DNA from: Parvularculaceae bacterium UBA4496
GTDB taxonomy: Bacteria; Pseudomonadota; Alphaproteobacteria; Caulobacterales; Parvularculaceae
Direction of reading: 5' to 3'
Length of the DNA stretch: 16,176 nt
NCBI GenBank assembly: GCA_002388885.1
Contig: DGNI01000045.1
Span: 1,880-18,055 of the forward strand
This document shows, piece after piece, positions 7,898 to 13,307 of the stretch; the stretch's first letter is position 1; the number at the start of each line of letters is the position of its first letter. Position numbers and translations under genes: made by a program. A model generated the notes under the pieces. It was not told the origin of the DNA, did not search any database, and saw nothing but the letters and a program-made list of their open reading frames with translations.

Positions 7898-8455
7898 ATG
7901 CGACTGGCGAAACGCCGGAACATTTTACGGAACAAGAGTGGCGCCGCGGCCGTCGAATTCGCCATTGTGGCGCCAGTGTTTCTGGCGCTCGTCTTTTCCA
8001 TCATCGAAGCCGGATGGTATTTTTTCGTCACCAACAGCGTGCAGCAGGCAACTGCGAATGCGGCGCACCTGATCCGCACCGGACAGGCGCAATCGAGCGG
8101 CATGTCGCGAGACGCGTTTTTCGATGAGATATGTCGTGTTGTCGATCAGTTCGGCGCCTGCGACGACAAGCTGACCATCGATATTTCCAGTTTTTCGTCC
8201 TTCGGCGCGCTTGCAGCGGATTTGTCCGATCCTGTCTGTCGCGACAGGAATGATCCGTCGATTGAAGGCGCGCAATTCGACCAGAATGATTTTGGCGGCC
8301 AGCGCGACATTATCCGAGTGCGGGTTTGTTTTCTCTACAAGCCAGTCAATCCGGGGTTGGGGCTCAATCTCAAAAAAACCGAACATGGCGAGCGCAAGAT
8401 TATCTCCGTCAACATCTTCCGTAACGAACCGTTCGGGGGCAGCCAGAATGGATAA
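7898..8455 (+). CDS. TadE-like pilus assembly / pseudopilin protein
   Basis: 185 residues. A short basic N-terminus (RLAKRRNILRNKSG) is followed by the TadE pattern 'AAAVEFAIVAPVFLALVFSI', with the conserved Glu five residues into the hydrophobic helix and further 'IEAGWYFFVTNSVQQATANA'. TadE and TadF are minor pseudopilins of the tight-adherence (Flp pilus) system, processed by prepilin peptidase and exposed in the periplasm. Four cysteines in the periplasmic part (CRVV, GACDD, VCRDR, VCFLY) may form disulfides. AAGGG eight bases before the ATG is a fair Shine-Dalgarno sequence. The 3' end overlaps the next gene by eight bases, so translation is probably coupled. No other tad gene lies in the window. 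Confidence 0.9.
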   Translation: MRLAKRRNILRNKSGAAAVEFAIVAPVFLALVFSIIEAGWYFFVTNSVQQATANAAHLIRTGQAQSSGMSRDAFFDEICRVVDQFGACDDKLTIDISSFSSFGALAADLSDPVCRDRNDPSIEGAQFDQNDFGGQRDIIRVRVCFLYKPVNPGLGLNLKKTEHGERKIISVNIFRNEPFGGSQNG

Positions 8456-9017
8456 CAAGTGTTCGCGCCGCGAAAAACGGTTCGCTGCGTGCGTCTCCGG
8501 CGTCGCAGCGACGGAATTCGCGCTGATGGCGCCGATTATGGTTGCGCTGTTTTTCGGCGTCGTAGAATGCGCCGACGGGCTTGCGCGCTCACGGCAGGTG
8601 ACGGTGGCGGCGGAAACGCTCGCCGATCTCGCAGCGCAAGAACTCGAGATCAAAACATCAGAAGTCGATGATCTTTTTGAAGGCGTCGAGCAGATCATGG
8701 AGGCGGGCGGCGCGCCCGCAACGATTAGGCTGGTGAGCGTCGGTGTCGATGCAGACGGCGATCCCGTAGTGTTGTGGAGTCGCGACAATTCCGGCGGGAC
8801 GCCATATGCGCAAGGATCAGCGTATGACGATCTGCCGTCTTCGGTGCTGATCGACGCCGGCGCATCGATCATCGTCAGCGAGATCGATTACGCCTATACT
8901 TCGGAACTGACGCATATGTTCGTCAAAACCATCCCGTTTGAGCGTATGGCGACGCGCTGGCCGCGACGGTCGATGCGCATTCGTTTGTGCTCTCCGTCCG
9001 GGGCGTGTGTTTCTTAG
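8448..9017 (+). CDS. Second TadE-like pilus assembly protein
   Basis: 189 residues starting at ATG 8448 (MDNKCSRREKRF). The frame is open much further upstream, to 8211, but that part is antisense-like noise inside the preceding gene; the overlap ATGGATAA and the protein pattern fix the start. The hydrophobic N-terminus reads 'GVAATEFALMAPIMVALFFG', again with the conserved Glu of TadE-type pseudopilins, followed by 'VVECADGLARSRQVTVAAET', which is the usual amphipathic continuation. The rest is a soluble periplasmic domain ending in WPRRSMRIRLC, similar to the basic tails common in this family. The gene is translationally coupled to the first TadE-like gene and probably encodes its partner in the same minor pilin complex. 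Its stop is 20 bases from the convergent GIY-YIG gene. Confidence 0.87.
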   Translation: MDNKCSRREKRFAACVSGVAATEFALMAPIMVALFFGVVECADGLARSRQVTVAAETLADLAAQELEIKTSEVDDLFEGVEQIMEAGGAPATIRLVSVGVDADGDPVVLWSRDNSGGTPYAQGSAYDDLPSSVLIDAGASIIVSEIDYAYTSELTHMFVKTIPFERMATRWPRRSMRIRLCSPSGACVS

Positions 9018-9037
9018 GTTAGGTAGTCAGAAAAAGG

Positions 9038-9277
9038 TTAAAGGCGTTTCTTTGCAAATGCTCGTCCCGAACCTGATTTCAGATACTTTTCAAATTCAAC
9101 AGCTCTTAGCGGATCGGAAAAGCCAATATGCGTTTGTAGCCTCCAGGGCGCAAATTTGGCGGTATGCGAGACGAGCCCTGCGTTATGTTTTTCGATACGT
9201 TTGTCCAAATCATCTGTTCGTCCGGTGTAATGACGTTCCGGGTAATTTATACTCTGAAGAATATAGACATACTTTAT
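9038..9277 (-). CDS. GIY-YIG domain nuclease-like protein (conserved start codon is ATA)
   Basis: The core of 79 residues is a complete single-domain GIY-YIG protein: 'KYVYILQSINYPERHYTGR' (the GIY and YIG elements as VYI and YTG), 'DDLDKRIEKHNAGLVSHT', 'PWRLQTHIGFSD' and 'AVEFEKYLKSGSGRAFAKK' with the catalytic Glu. These stand-alone domains are predicted endonucleases of unknown role. Relatives normally begin M-K-Y-V-Y; here the codon at that place is ATA (9277-9275). A very good GGAGG (9290-9286) lies eight bases before it, so the true start may be ATA or a mutated ATG. The frame stays open to an ATG at 9412, adding 45 residues that have no family support and cross the inverted-repeat cluster. 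An in-frame TTG also lies in that stretch. Annotation programs may choose the longer form. Confidence 0.82.
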   Translation of the reverse strand: MKYVYILQSINYPERHYTGRTDDLDKRIEKHNAGLVSHTAKFAPWRLQTHIGFSDPLRAVEFEKYLKSGSGRAFAKKRL

Positions 9278-9360
9278 GACGTCCGCCTCCGCTGAAGCTA
9301 CGGCGCGACAGCCTTCGCCTGACTTGATGCAAATATCCAGTATGGTTTGAGAAATAAGCT

Positions 9361-9445
9361 GGCTTGCCAAGCCGAAGCCGACGTTAGTCGGCGAAGGCCC
9401 CTGCCGGGGCATTCTCCGCCTATTTTTGATTCACCGGATCAAAAA
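9361..9445. repeat. Cluster of four short inverted repeats
   Basis: Four hairpin-forming units follow each other: ggctt-gcc-aagcc (9361-9373), gccgac-gtta-gtcggc (9377-9392), gcccc-tgcc-ggggc (9397-9410) and tttttgat-tcaccgg-atcaaaaa (9423-9445). They lie between the GIY-YIG core and the tRNA-Val terminator. The spacing and composition look like a palindromic intergenic repeat unit rather than coding sequence, but one copy in a window cannot prove that it is repeated in the genome. Confidence 0.5.
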
Positions 9446-9461
9446 TTCTGCCTCCGGCAGA
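9441..9461 (-). terminator. Terminator of the tRNA-Val gene
   Basis: Read on the minus strand, tctgcc-gga-ggcaga (9461-9447) forms a six-bp hairpin with a three-base loop and is followed by ATTTTT (9446-9441). It begins 11 bases after the CCA end of the tRNA, a normal place for a tRNA terminator. The T-run is shared with the neighbouring inverted repeat. Confidence 0.75.
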
Positions 9462-9472
9462 CCAGCTTCGAA

Positions 9473-9547
9473 TGGTGGGCGCACGTGGTTTCGAACCACG
9501 GACCTCTACCATGTCAAGGTAGCGCTCTACCCCTGAGCTATGCGCCC
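9473..9547 (-). tRNA. tRNA-Val (anticodon GAC)
   Basis: The 75 bases fold into a full cloverleaf. The acceptor stem is GGGCGCA/TGCGCCC, the D arm GCTC-AGGGGTA-GAGC, the anticodon arm CTACC-TTGACAT-GGTAG with anticodon GAC, the variable loop AGGTC, and the T arm CGTGG-TTCGAAA-CCACG. The discriminator base is A and the CCA end is encoded (9475-9473). All stems pair perfectly. The tRNA reads GUC and GUU valine codons. It is transcribed leftward and followed by a hairpin terminator. No integrase gene or duplicated 3' end is visible nearby, so it does not appear to be an occupied attachment site. Confidence 0.97.
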
Positions 9548-9656
9548 GAACGGCCTGACATATGTTGCACGCAATGCGCGCAGGGGCGGCCAATTCGAAG
9601 GGCCGGTCTCTAACGGGAAAAATCCGGGCGCGCAAGTCTGGCGCAAGGGGCGGTGC

Positions 9657-10016
9657 TTACGCTGCGATGACGCGTTCGACCTCGTGCACGAGGTCTTTGA
9701 GATGGAACGGTTTCGACAGGACTTTCGCGTCTTCCGGCGCCTGATTGGCGGCATTGAGTGCCACCGCGGCGAAACCGGTGATAAACATGATTTTCATTTC
9801 GGGATCGATTTCCGCCGCCCGGCGAGCAAGCTCGATCCCGTCCATCACCGGCATCACGATGTCGGTTAACAGGAGGTCGAATTCCCGAAGCTGTAGCTCG
9901 GTCAGGGCCTCGTCGCCTTGAGACGCGTCGATCACCGAGTGACCGGCGCGCTCCAGCGCCTTTTTGAGGAACCGGCGCATGGAATCATCGTCTTCCGCCA
10001 ATAAAATCGCCGCCAT
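9657..10016 (-). CDS. cpdR: CpdR-type single-domain response regulator
   Basis: 119 residues: one receiver domain and no output domain. Acidic pocket residues are Glu8, Asp9 and Asp10. The phosphoacceptor is Asp52 in LLLTDIVMPVMDG, with Thr80 (FITGFAAVALN) and Lys102 (SKPFHLKDLV). The blocks TDIVMPVMDGIELARRAAEI, MFITGFAAVALN and VLSKPFHLKDLV closely match my memory of Caulobacter CpdR. There, the unphosphorylated protein primes ClpXP to degrade cell-cycle proteins, and the CckA-ChpT relay controls phosphorylation. The C-terminus is Ala-Ala, the residues reported to matter for CpdR's own degradation. AAAGG lies ten bases before the ATG. The leader has a 9-bp inverted repeat at 10067-10100. 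The gene diverges from the N-formylglutamate amidohydrolase gene, an arrangement I also recall from rhizobia. Confidence 0.93.
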   Translation of the reverse strand: MAAILLAEDDDSMRRFLKKALERAGHSVIDASQGDEALTELQLREFDLLLTDIVMPVMDGIELARRAAEIDPEMKIMFITGFAAVALNAANQAPEDAKVLSKPFHLKDLVHEVERVIAA

Positions 10017-10066
10017 ATACGCTGAACCTTTGTTTTAACTCATCAATAACTAGAGGCGAACCGACT

Positions 10067-10100
10067 GCGCCCGATCCGTCCAATATAGGGAATCGGGCGC
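10067..10100. promoter_or_regulatory. 9-bp perfect inverted repeat upstream of cpdR
   Basis: gcgcccgat (10067-10075) and atcgggcgc (10092-10100) are perfect complements with a 16-base A/T-richer spacer, 51 to 84 bases upstream of the cpdR start. A second short palindrome, cccct-att-agggg, follows at 10107-10119. The pair sits in the shared control region of cpdR and the amidohydrolase gene. It could be an operator or a stem-loop in the cpdR leader; it has no T-run for a terminator. Confidence 0.45.
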
Positions 10101-10235
10101 CGCTGTCCCCTATTAGGGGAAACTCTCTGCAAAAATCGCTCCGCCTTGCGCCCCATTAACGATATGGCCTTAACTCGCGTCGCAACTTCACGTTAACATG
10201 CCGGATGTCATTTTGTTTGCAAGCCTGGAAGCGTA

Positions 10236-11141
10236 ATGCCGTCAACGTCTAAACATCAGGATCTGTTCTCATCGCGCCGTGCGGTGGAGGTGCTGGAGCC
10301 GAGCCCGGCGGCTTCGCCGGTGATCTTCGCCTCGCCCCATTCGGGCCGCGATTATCCGGGCGAGCTGTTACGCAATTCTCGGCTTGACCGGCATGCGTTA
10401 CGCCAGTCCGAAGACTCCTATGTGGACCTTCTGTTTGACGAGGCGCCGCGTTTCGGCGCGCCGCTGTTAAGGGCGTTGTTCCCGCGCGCCTTTGTGGACG
10501 TAAACAGGGCGCGAGACGAACTCGATCCGCGCATGTTCTCCGATGACGTGCCGAAACACGCCGATACGCGTTCGAGCCGGGTGATCGCCGGGCTTGGCGT
10601 CATCCCGCGGATCGTCGCCGACGGGCAGGATATTTATGCGCGCAAGCTTTATTATTTCGACGCCAAGCGCCGGCTTTCGGCGTGTTACGATCCTTATCAC
10701 GCGGCCTTGCACCGCCTGATTGATGCTGCGCGCGATCGCTTTGGCGTCGCCGTGGTAATTGACTGTCATTCCATGCCGTCAGCGGGCGGCGCGCCGTTCC
10801 GCGCCGGCGAGCCGCGCATTGATTTTGTCCTTGGCGACCGGTTCGGATCGTCCTGCGATCCCGCGATTGTTGCGGAAACCGAAGACGCCCTGCGCAGCTT
10901 TGGGTATCAGGTCGCCCGCAATGCGCCATATGCCGGGGGCTATGTCGCTTCGTCCTATGGCCGCCCGCGCGAAGGCGTCCACGTCCTGCAGATCGAGATC
11001 AACCGCGCGCTTTATCTCGATGAACGCAGGATTGCCCGGACCAACGGATTTGAGGCGCTACGCCGGGACATGACCGCTCTGATCGAGCGATTGGTCTCCT
11101 CTCATGGTGAGGGTCTCTCCGTGCCTCAGGCCGCCGAATAA
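10236..11141 (+). CDS. N-formylglutamate amidohydrolase family protein
   Basis: 301 residues. Family blocks are 'VIFASPHSGRDYPGELL' (metal-binding His in SPHSG), 'DSYVDLLFDEAPRFGAPLL', 'AFVDVNRARDELDPRMF', VVIDCHSMPS, then 'FVLGDRFGSSCDPAIV' and 'HVLQIEINRALYLDER'. The enzyme class hydrolyses N-formyl-L-glutamate to formate and glutamate (HutG in histidine breakdown). The presence of a hut pathway cannot be judged here because no other hut gene is near. Paralogs beside cpdR and hisN in other alphaproteobacteria are not tied to a hut operon, so the true substrate may be a different N-acyl amino acid. No signal peptide. Start at ATG 10236 is the only early one. It faces an sRNA gene that ends about 13 bases after its stop. 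Confidence 0.9.
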   Translation: MPSTSKHQDLFSSRRAVEVLEPSPAASPVIFASPHSGRDYPGELLRNSRLDRHALRQSEDSYVDLLFDEAPRFGAPLLRALFPRAFVDVNRARDELDPRMFSDDVPKHADTRSSRVIAGLGVIPRIVADGQDIYARKLYYFDAKRRLSACYDPYHAALHRLIDAARDRFGVAVVIDCHSMPSAGGAPFRAGEPRIDFVLGDRFGSSCDPAIVAETEDALRSFGYQVARNAPYAGGYVASSYGRPREGVHVLQIEINRALYLDERRIARTNGFEALRRDMTALIERLVSSHGEGLSVPQAAE

Positions 11142-11154
11142 GCGCTCGCGGAAC

Positions 11155-11183
11155 AAAAAAAGGCCGCGGAAAGCCCGCGGCCT
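11155..11183 (-). terminator. Intrinsic terminator of the mmgR-like sRNA
   Basis: A perfect 9-bp stem, AGGCCGCGG (11183-11175) with CCGCGGCCT (11169-11161), has a five-base loop and is followed on the minus strand by a T-run (11161-11155). On the plus strand the stem is followed by gaagttgtt, so it is a poor terminator for the amidohydrolase gene. Confidence 0.88.
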
Positions 11184-11240
11184 GAAGTTGTTAGGGAGGA
11201 AACGCCCAAGAACTGGGCATGCAGCGCAAGGCGCTGCGAC
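11155..11240 (-). ncRNA. mmgR: Small RNA resembling mmgR (ar8 family)
   Basis: On the minus strand this 86-base stretch has the form of a trans-acting sRNA. Hairpin 1 is GCAGCGC-CTT-GCGCTGC (11237-11221) and hairpin 2 is GCCCA-GTTCT-TGGGC (11218-11204). The single-stranded linker contains UUUCCUCCCU (11202-11193), and an intrinsic terminator AGGCCGCGG/CCGCGGCCT (11183-11161) ends in a run of seven T (to 11155). UUUCCUCCCU is, as I recall, the signature of mmgR/ar8 RNAs (about 80 bases, a regulator of polyhydroxybutyrate granules in Sinorhizobium), and CUCCC is anti-Shine-Dalgarno. I also recall mmgR next to N-formylglutamate amidohydrolase genes, which fits this place. The T-run points leftward although no protein gene on that strand precedes it. 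Ends are estimates from the promoter and the terminator. Confidence 0.8.
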
Positions 11241-11243
11241 TTC

Positions 11244-11273
11244 AATATAACAGCGGATAATATTGCGTTGCAA
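11244..11273 (-). promoter_or_regulatory. Putative promoter of the mmgR-like sRNA
   Basis: On the minus strand TTGCAA (11273-11268) and TATATT (11249-11244) are spaced by 18 bases. Initiation six to nine bases later would fall at about 11240-11235, at the foot of hairpin 1. The region upstream to 11310 is unusually A/T-rich for this window, consistent with a promoter. Confidence 0.5.
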
Positions 11274-11439
11274 CAATAAATACTGCACTGCACCATATAT
11301 TTTTCGCAGTTGCACATATTGACAACTCGCCAAAAGCGGGGCTTTCGGCTCCTCCGGCCGCATCACGCCGGGCTTCAGATTGTCAAAATCGTGCAGGTAG
11401 ACTACGCCACGCGCCTCTCAGACCAAAAAGCAGGCCTTC

Positions 11440-12624
11440 ATGACAGAAGATAAAGCCCAGCCGTCCCCAAAGACGGAAAAGAAGAAGAGCGCATTAAGGC
11501 GCTTGGGATCCGGCGTCGGGCGGCTGACCCGGGTGAAGCAGCGCTTCGACATGCCCAAAGGCGAAAGCGGGCTCAAAGTCGTGATCGCCACCGACGCGTG
11601 GAAGCCGCAACTCAACGGCGTCGTCAGGACGCTCGACACGCTTGGCAAGATCCTCACCGATTTCGGCAATGAAGTGCTTTACATCACGCCGAATGATTTC
11701 CGTTCGGTGCCGTTGCCGTCCTATCCGGAAATTCGCCTGTCGCTTTTGCCTAACCGCAAAGTCGCGAAGATGATTAACGACTTTCAGCCGGATGCGATCC
11801 ACATCGCGACCGAGGGACCCATCGGCCGGGCGACGCGCCGTTTCTGCAAGCGCCGCGGCTATCCGTTTACCACGAGTTTCCATACGCGCTTTGCCGAATA
11901 CGCCAACGAACGCTGGAAAGTGCCGACAAGCTGGGGTTATGGGATCCTCAAAGACTTCCATAAGGACGGCGAGACCATGATGGTCGCGACGCCGGGACTG
12001 GTTGAAGAGTTAACCGGGCGCGGCTTTACAAAGATGAAACTCTGGGCGCGCGGCGTCGATCTTGAACAGTTTACGCCTGGCGACAGGGCGTTTCTCGACA
12101 ACCACGAACGCCCGATCTTTCTTTATGTTGGCCGTCTGGCGGTTGAAAAAAGCATCGAGGATTTTCTCGAAGCCGATTTGCCGGGAACGAAAGTGGTCGT
12201 CGGCGAAGGGCCGCAGCGAGAAGAGCTTGAAGCAAAATACAAGGACGCCGTTTTTACCGGCCCGAAATACGGTGAGGAACTGACGCAATATTATCAGGCG
12301 TCTGACGTGTTCGTGTTTCCCTCGCGCACCGATACGTTTGGTCTGGTTAACGTCGAGGCGCTCGCCTGCGGCGTGCCGGTGGCGGCCTATCCCGTGCGCG
12401 GGCCTTTGGAAATTCTCGACGGCGCGCCGGCCGGCTGCGGCGCCATGGACGAGGATTTAACCAAAGCCTGTATGACGGCATATGAAAACCGCAATCCGGA
12501 AGAATGCCGCAAATGGGCGGAGAATTTTTCATGGGAAGCGGCGTCGCGCCAGTTTATCGTTAATCTCGAAACGCCGGGCTTCGATGAAAATTTCTGGCTG
12601 CGTTCGGCGAGGATGATCGACTGA
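11440..12624 (+). CDS. GT4-family glycosyltransferase
   Basis: 394 residues with a GT-B fold. A basic, probably disordered N-terminus (1-44) precedes the first Rossmann domain at LKVVIATDAWKPQLNGVVRT (45-64). Then come FQPDAIHIATEGPIGRATRR (115-134) and 'FTTSFHTRFAEYANER'. The donor-binding second domain starts at 'PIFLYVGRLAVEKSIEDFL' with Arg232 and Lys237, followed by 'VVVGEGPQREELE' and 'PSRTDTFGLVNVEALACG'. The family's E-x7-E signature is D298-x7-E306, a variant common in the MgtA/SqdX-like group. Such enzymes move mannose, glucose or sulfoquinovose to lipid acceptors at the cytoplasmic face of the inner membrane; donor and acceptor cannot be decided here. No operon partner: the sRNA lies upstream and the PraR-like regulator 207 bases downstream. 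Confidence 0.9.
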   Translation: MTEDKAQPSPKTEKKKSALRRLGSGVGRLTRVKQRFDMPKGESGLKVVIATDAWKPQLNGVVRTLDTLGKILTDFGNEVLYITPNDFRSVPLPSYPEIRLSLLPNRKVAKMINDFQPDAIHIATEGPIGRATRRFCKRRGYPFTTSFHTRFAEYANERWKVPTSWGYGILKDFHKDGETMMVATPGLVEELTGRGFTKMKLWARGVDLEQFTPGDRAFLDNHERPIFLYVGRLAVEKSIEDFLEADLPGTKVVVGEGPQREELEAKYKDAVFTGPKYGEELTQYYQASDVFVFPSRTDTFGLVNVEALACGVPVAAYPVRGPLEILDGAPAGCGAMDEDLTKACMTAYENRNPEECRKWAENFSWEAASRQFIVNLETPGFDENFWLRSARMID

Positions 12625-12768
12625 AGATCCTGTCCTTTTCTGAAACGCTTTTTGCACGCGCCATGTTGCGTGCGCCGTCCCGATTACATCCCTGACGTGA
12701 CGAAGTCGCCTTTGAGGCGAGAAAATCCGGGGCGTTTCACCACTACGGCACGGGCCTTGCGTTCTCCA

Positions 12769-12820
12769 CCACACGAAAAAGAAACGCCGCGCGCACTAGG
12801 GGGAGCGCGGTATTGTGTGG
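12769..12820 (+). promoter_or_regulatory. Nested stem-loop in the leader of the PraR-like gene
   Basis: An outer stem ccacac (12769-12774) with gtgtgg (12815-12820) encloses an inner stem ccgcgc (12787-12792) with gcgcgg (12805-12810) and a 12-base loop. The last two bases of the outer arm are the GG of the best Shine-Dalgarno sequence, GGAG (12819-12822), nine bases before the ATG. If transcribed, the fold could limit translation. Whether the promoter lies upstream of it is not visible. Confidence 0.45.
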
Positions 12821-12831
12821 AGTAGGGACAA

Positions 12832-13227
12832 ATGGCGCATCCGATTGACGTTCACGTGGGGCGACGGCTCAGGCAGCGGCGACGGCTTTTAGGGCTGACG
12901 CAGGAAAAGCTCGCCAAGGCGGTCGATATCCGTTTTCAGCAAATTCAGAAATATGAAAGCGGGTCGAACCGGATTTCCGCCTCGCGCCTGTGGTCGCTGG
13001 CGAAAGCGCTTGAAGTTTCGATCTCCTATTTTTTCGACGGCATGAACGGCGCCGAGCCGAAACTCGATATGAACCTGCGGGAAGAATACGGCTTTGCCGA
13101 AGCGCCGGCCGAAGGGCTTCTCGACGAAAAAGAAACCATGGACCTCGTACGTTATTACTACCGTCTTGATGAAGAGCCGCGCCGCCGGCTTCTTGATCTT
13201 GCCCGCGCCCTCTCGAACGACGGCTGA
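12832..13227 (+). CDS. XRE-family transcriptional regulator, PraR-like
   Basis: 131 residues. A Cro/CI-type helix-turn-helix covers about residues 9-66: VGRRLRQRRRLLGLTQEKLA, 'VDIRFQQIQKYESGSNRIS', 'SRLWSLAKALEVSISYFF'. The C-terminal part ends in 'ETMDLVRYYYRLDEEPRRR' and LLDLARALS, a tail shared by a compact alphaproteobacterial group that includes PraR of Azorhizobium and Rhizobium, regulators of biofilm, attachment and quorum-sensing genes. The assignment to that group is from memory; target genes are unknown. It binds DNA, probably as a dimer. GGAG nine bases before ATG is the likely ribosome binding site and is partly inside a leader stem. A terminator-like hairpin at 13267 ends the unit 40 bases after the stop. 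Confidence 0.88.
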   Translation: MAHPIDVHVGRRLRQRRRLLGLTQEKLAKAVDIRFQQIQKYESGSNRISASRLWSLAKALEVSISYFFDGMNGAEPKLDMNLREEYGFAEAPAEGLLDEKETMDLVRYYYRLDEEPRRRLLDLARALSNDG

Positions 13228-13266
13228 TTTCACTACGACTAACGCTTGTACTCTCCTTCTTGCACA

Positions 13267-13307
13267 ATAGGGCGGCGGTCTTCATGATCGCCGCCCTATG
13301 CCTTTTT
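13267..13307 (+). terminator. Terminator-like hairpin overlapping the hisN start codon
   Basis: atagggcggcg (13267-13277) and cgccgccctat (13289-13299) are a perfect 11-bp inverted repeat. Three further pairs, one of them G-U, extend the stem to 14 bp with loop ttcat. T5 follows at 13303-13307. This has the form of an intrinsic terminator for the PraR-like gene, yet the A and T of the hisN ATG (13298-13300) lie in the 3' arm. Confidence 0.7.

Noticed and set aside
8211..8447. Upstream extension of the second TadE-like frame
   Set aside because: It overlaps the first TadE-like gene almost fully, and the pseudopilin N-terminus requires the start at 8448.
7925..8872. Long minus-strand open frame (315 codons) opposite the two TadE-like genes
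   Set aside because: It is antisense to two well-supported genes, its product is low-complexity Ser/Ala/Arg-rich without any family pattern, and it is explained by the codon bias of the plus-strand genes.
9473..9547. tRNA-Val as the attachment site of an integrated element
   Set aside because: No integrase, no duplicated tRNA end and no shift in gene content on either side.
9347..9613. Plus-strand open frame across the tRNA-Val gene
   Set aside because: It is antisense to a perfect tRNA and to its terminator; coding is most unlikely.
10156..10197. Three TTAAC elements that suggest CtrA binding upstream of the amidohydrolase gene
   Set aside because: The spacing between TTAA units is 10 and 19 bases, not the seven of the CtrA consensus.
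11126..11317. Minus-strand 63-codon open frame over the sRNA
   Set aside because: The hairpins and terminator explain the sequence better, and the frame would have to read through the terminator into the amidohydrolase gene.
12654..12720. Two hairpins after the glycosyltransferase gene (gcacgc/gcgtgc and tcgcct/aggcga) as terminators
   Set aside because: Neither is followed by a T-run on either strand, so I cannot call them terminators.
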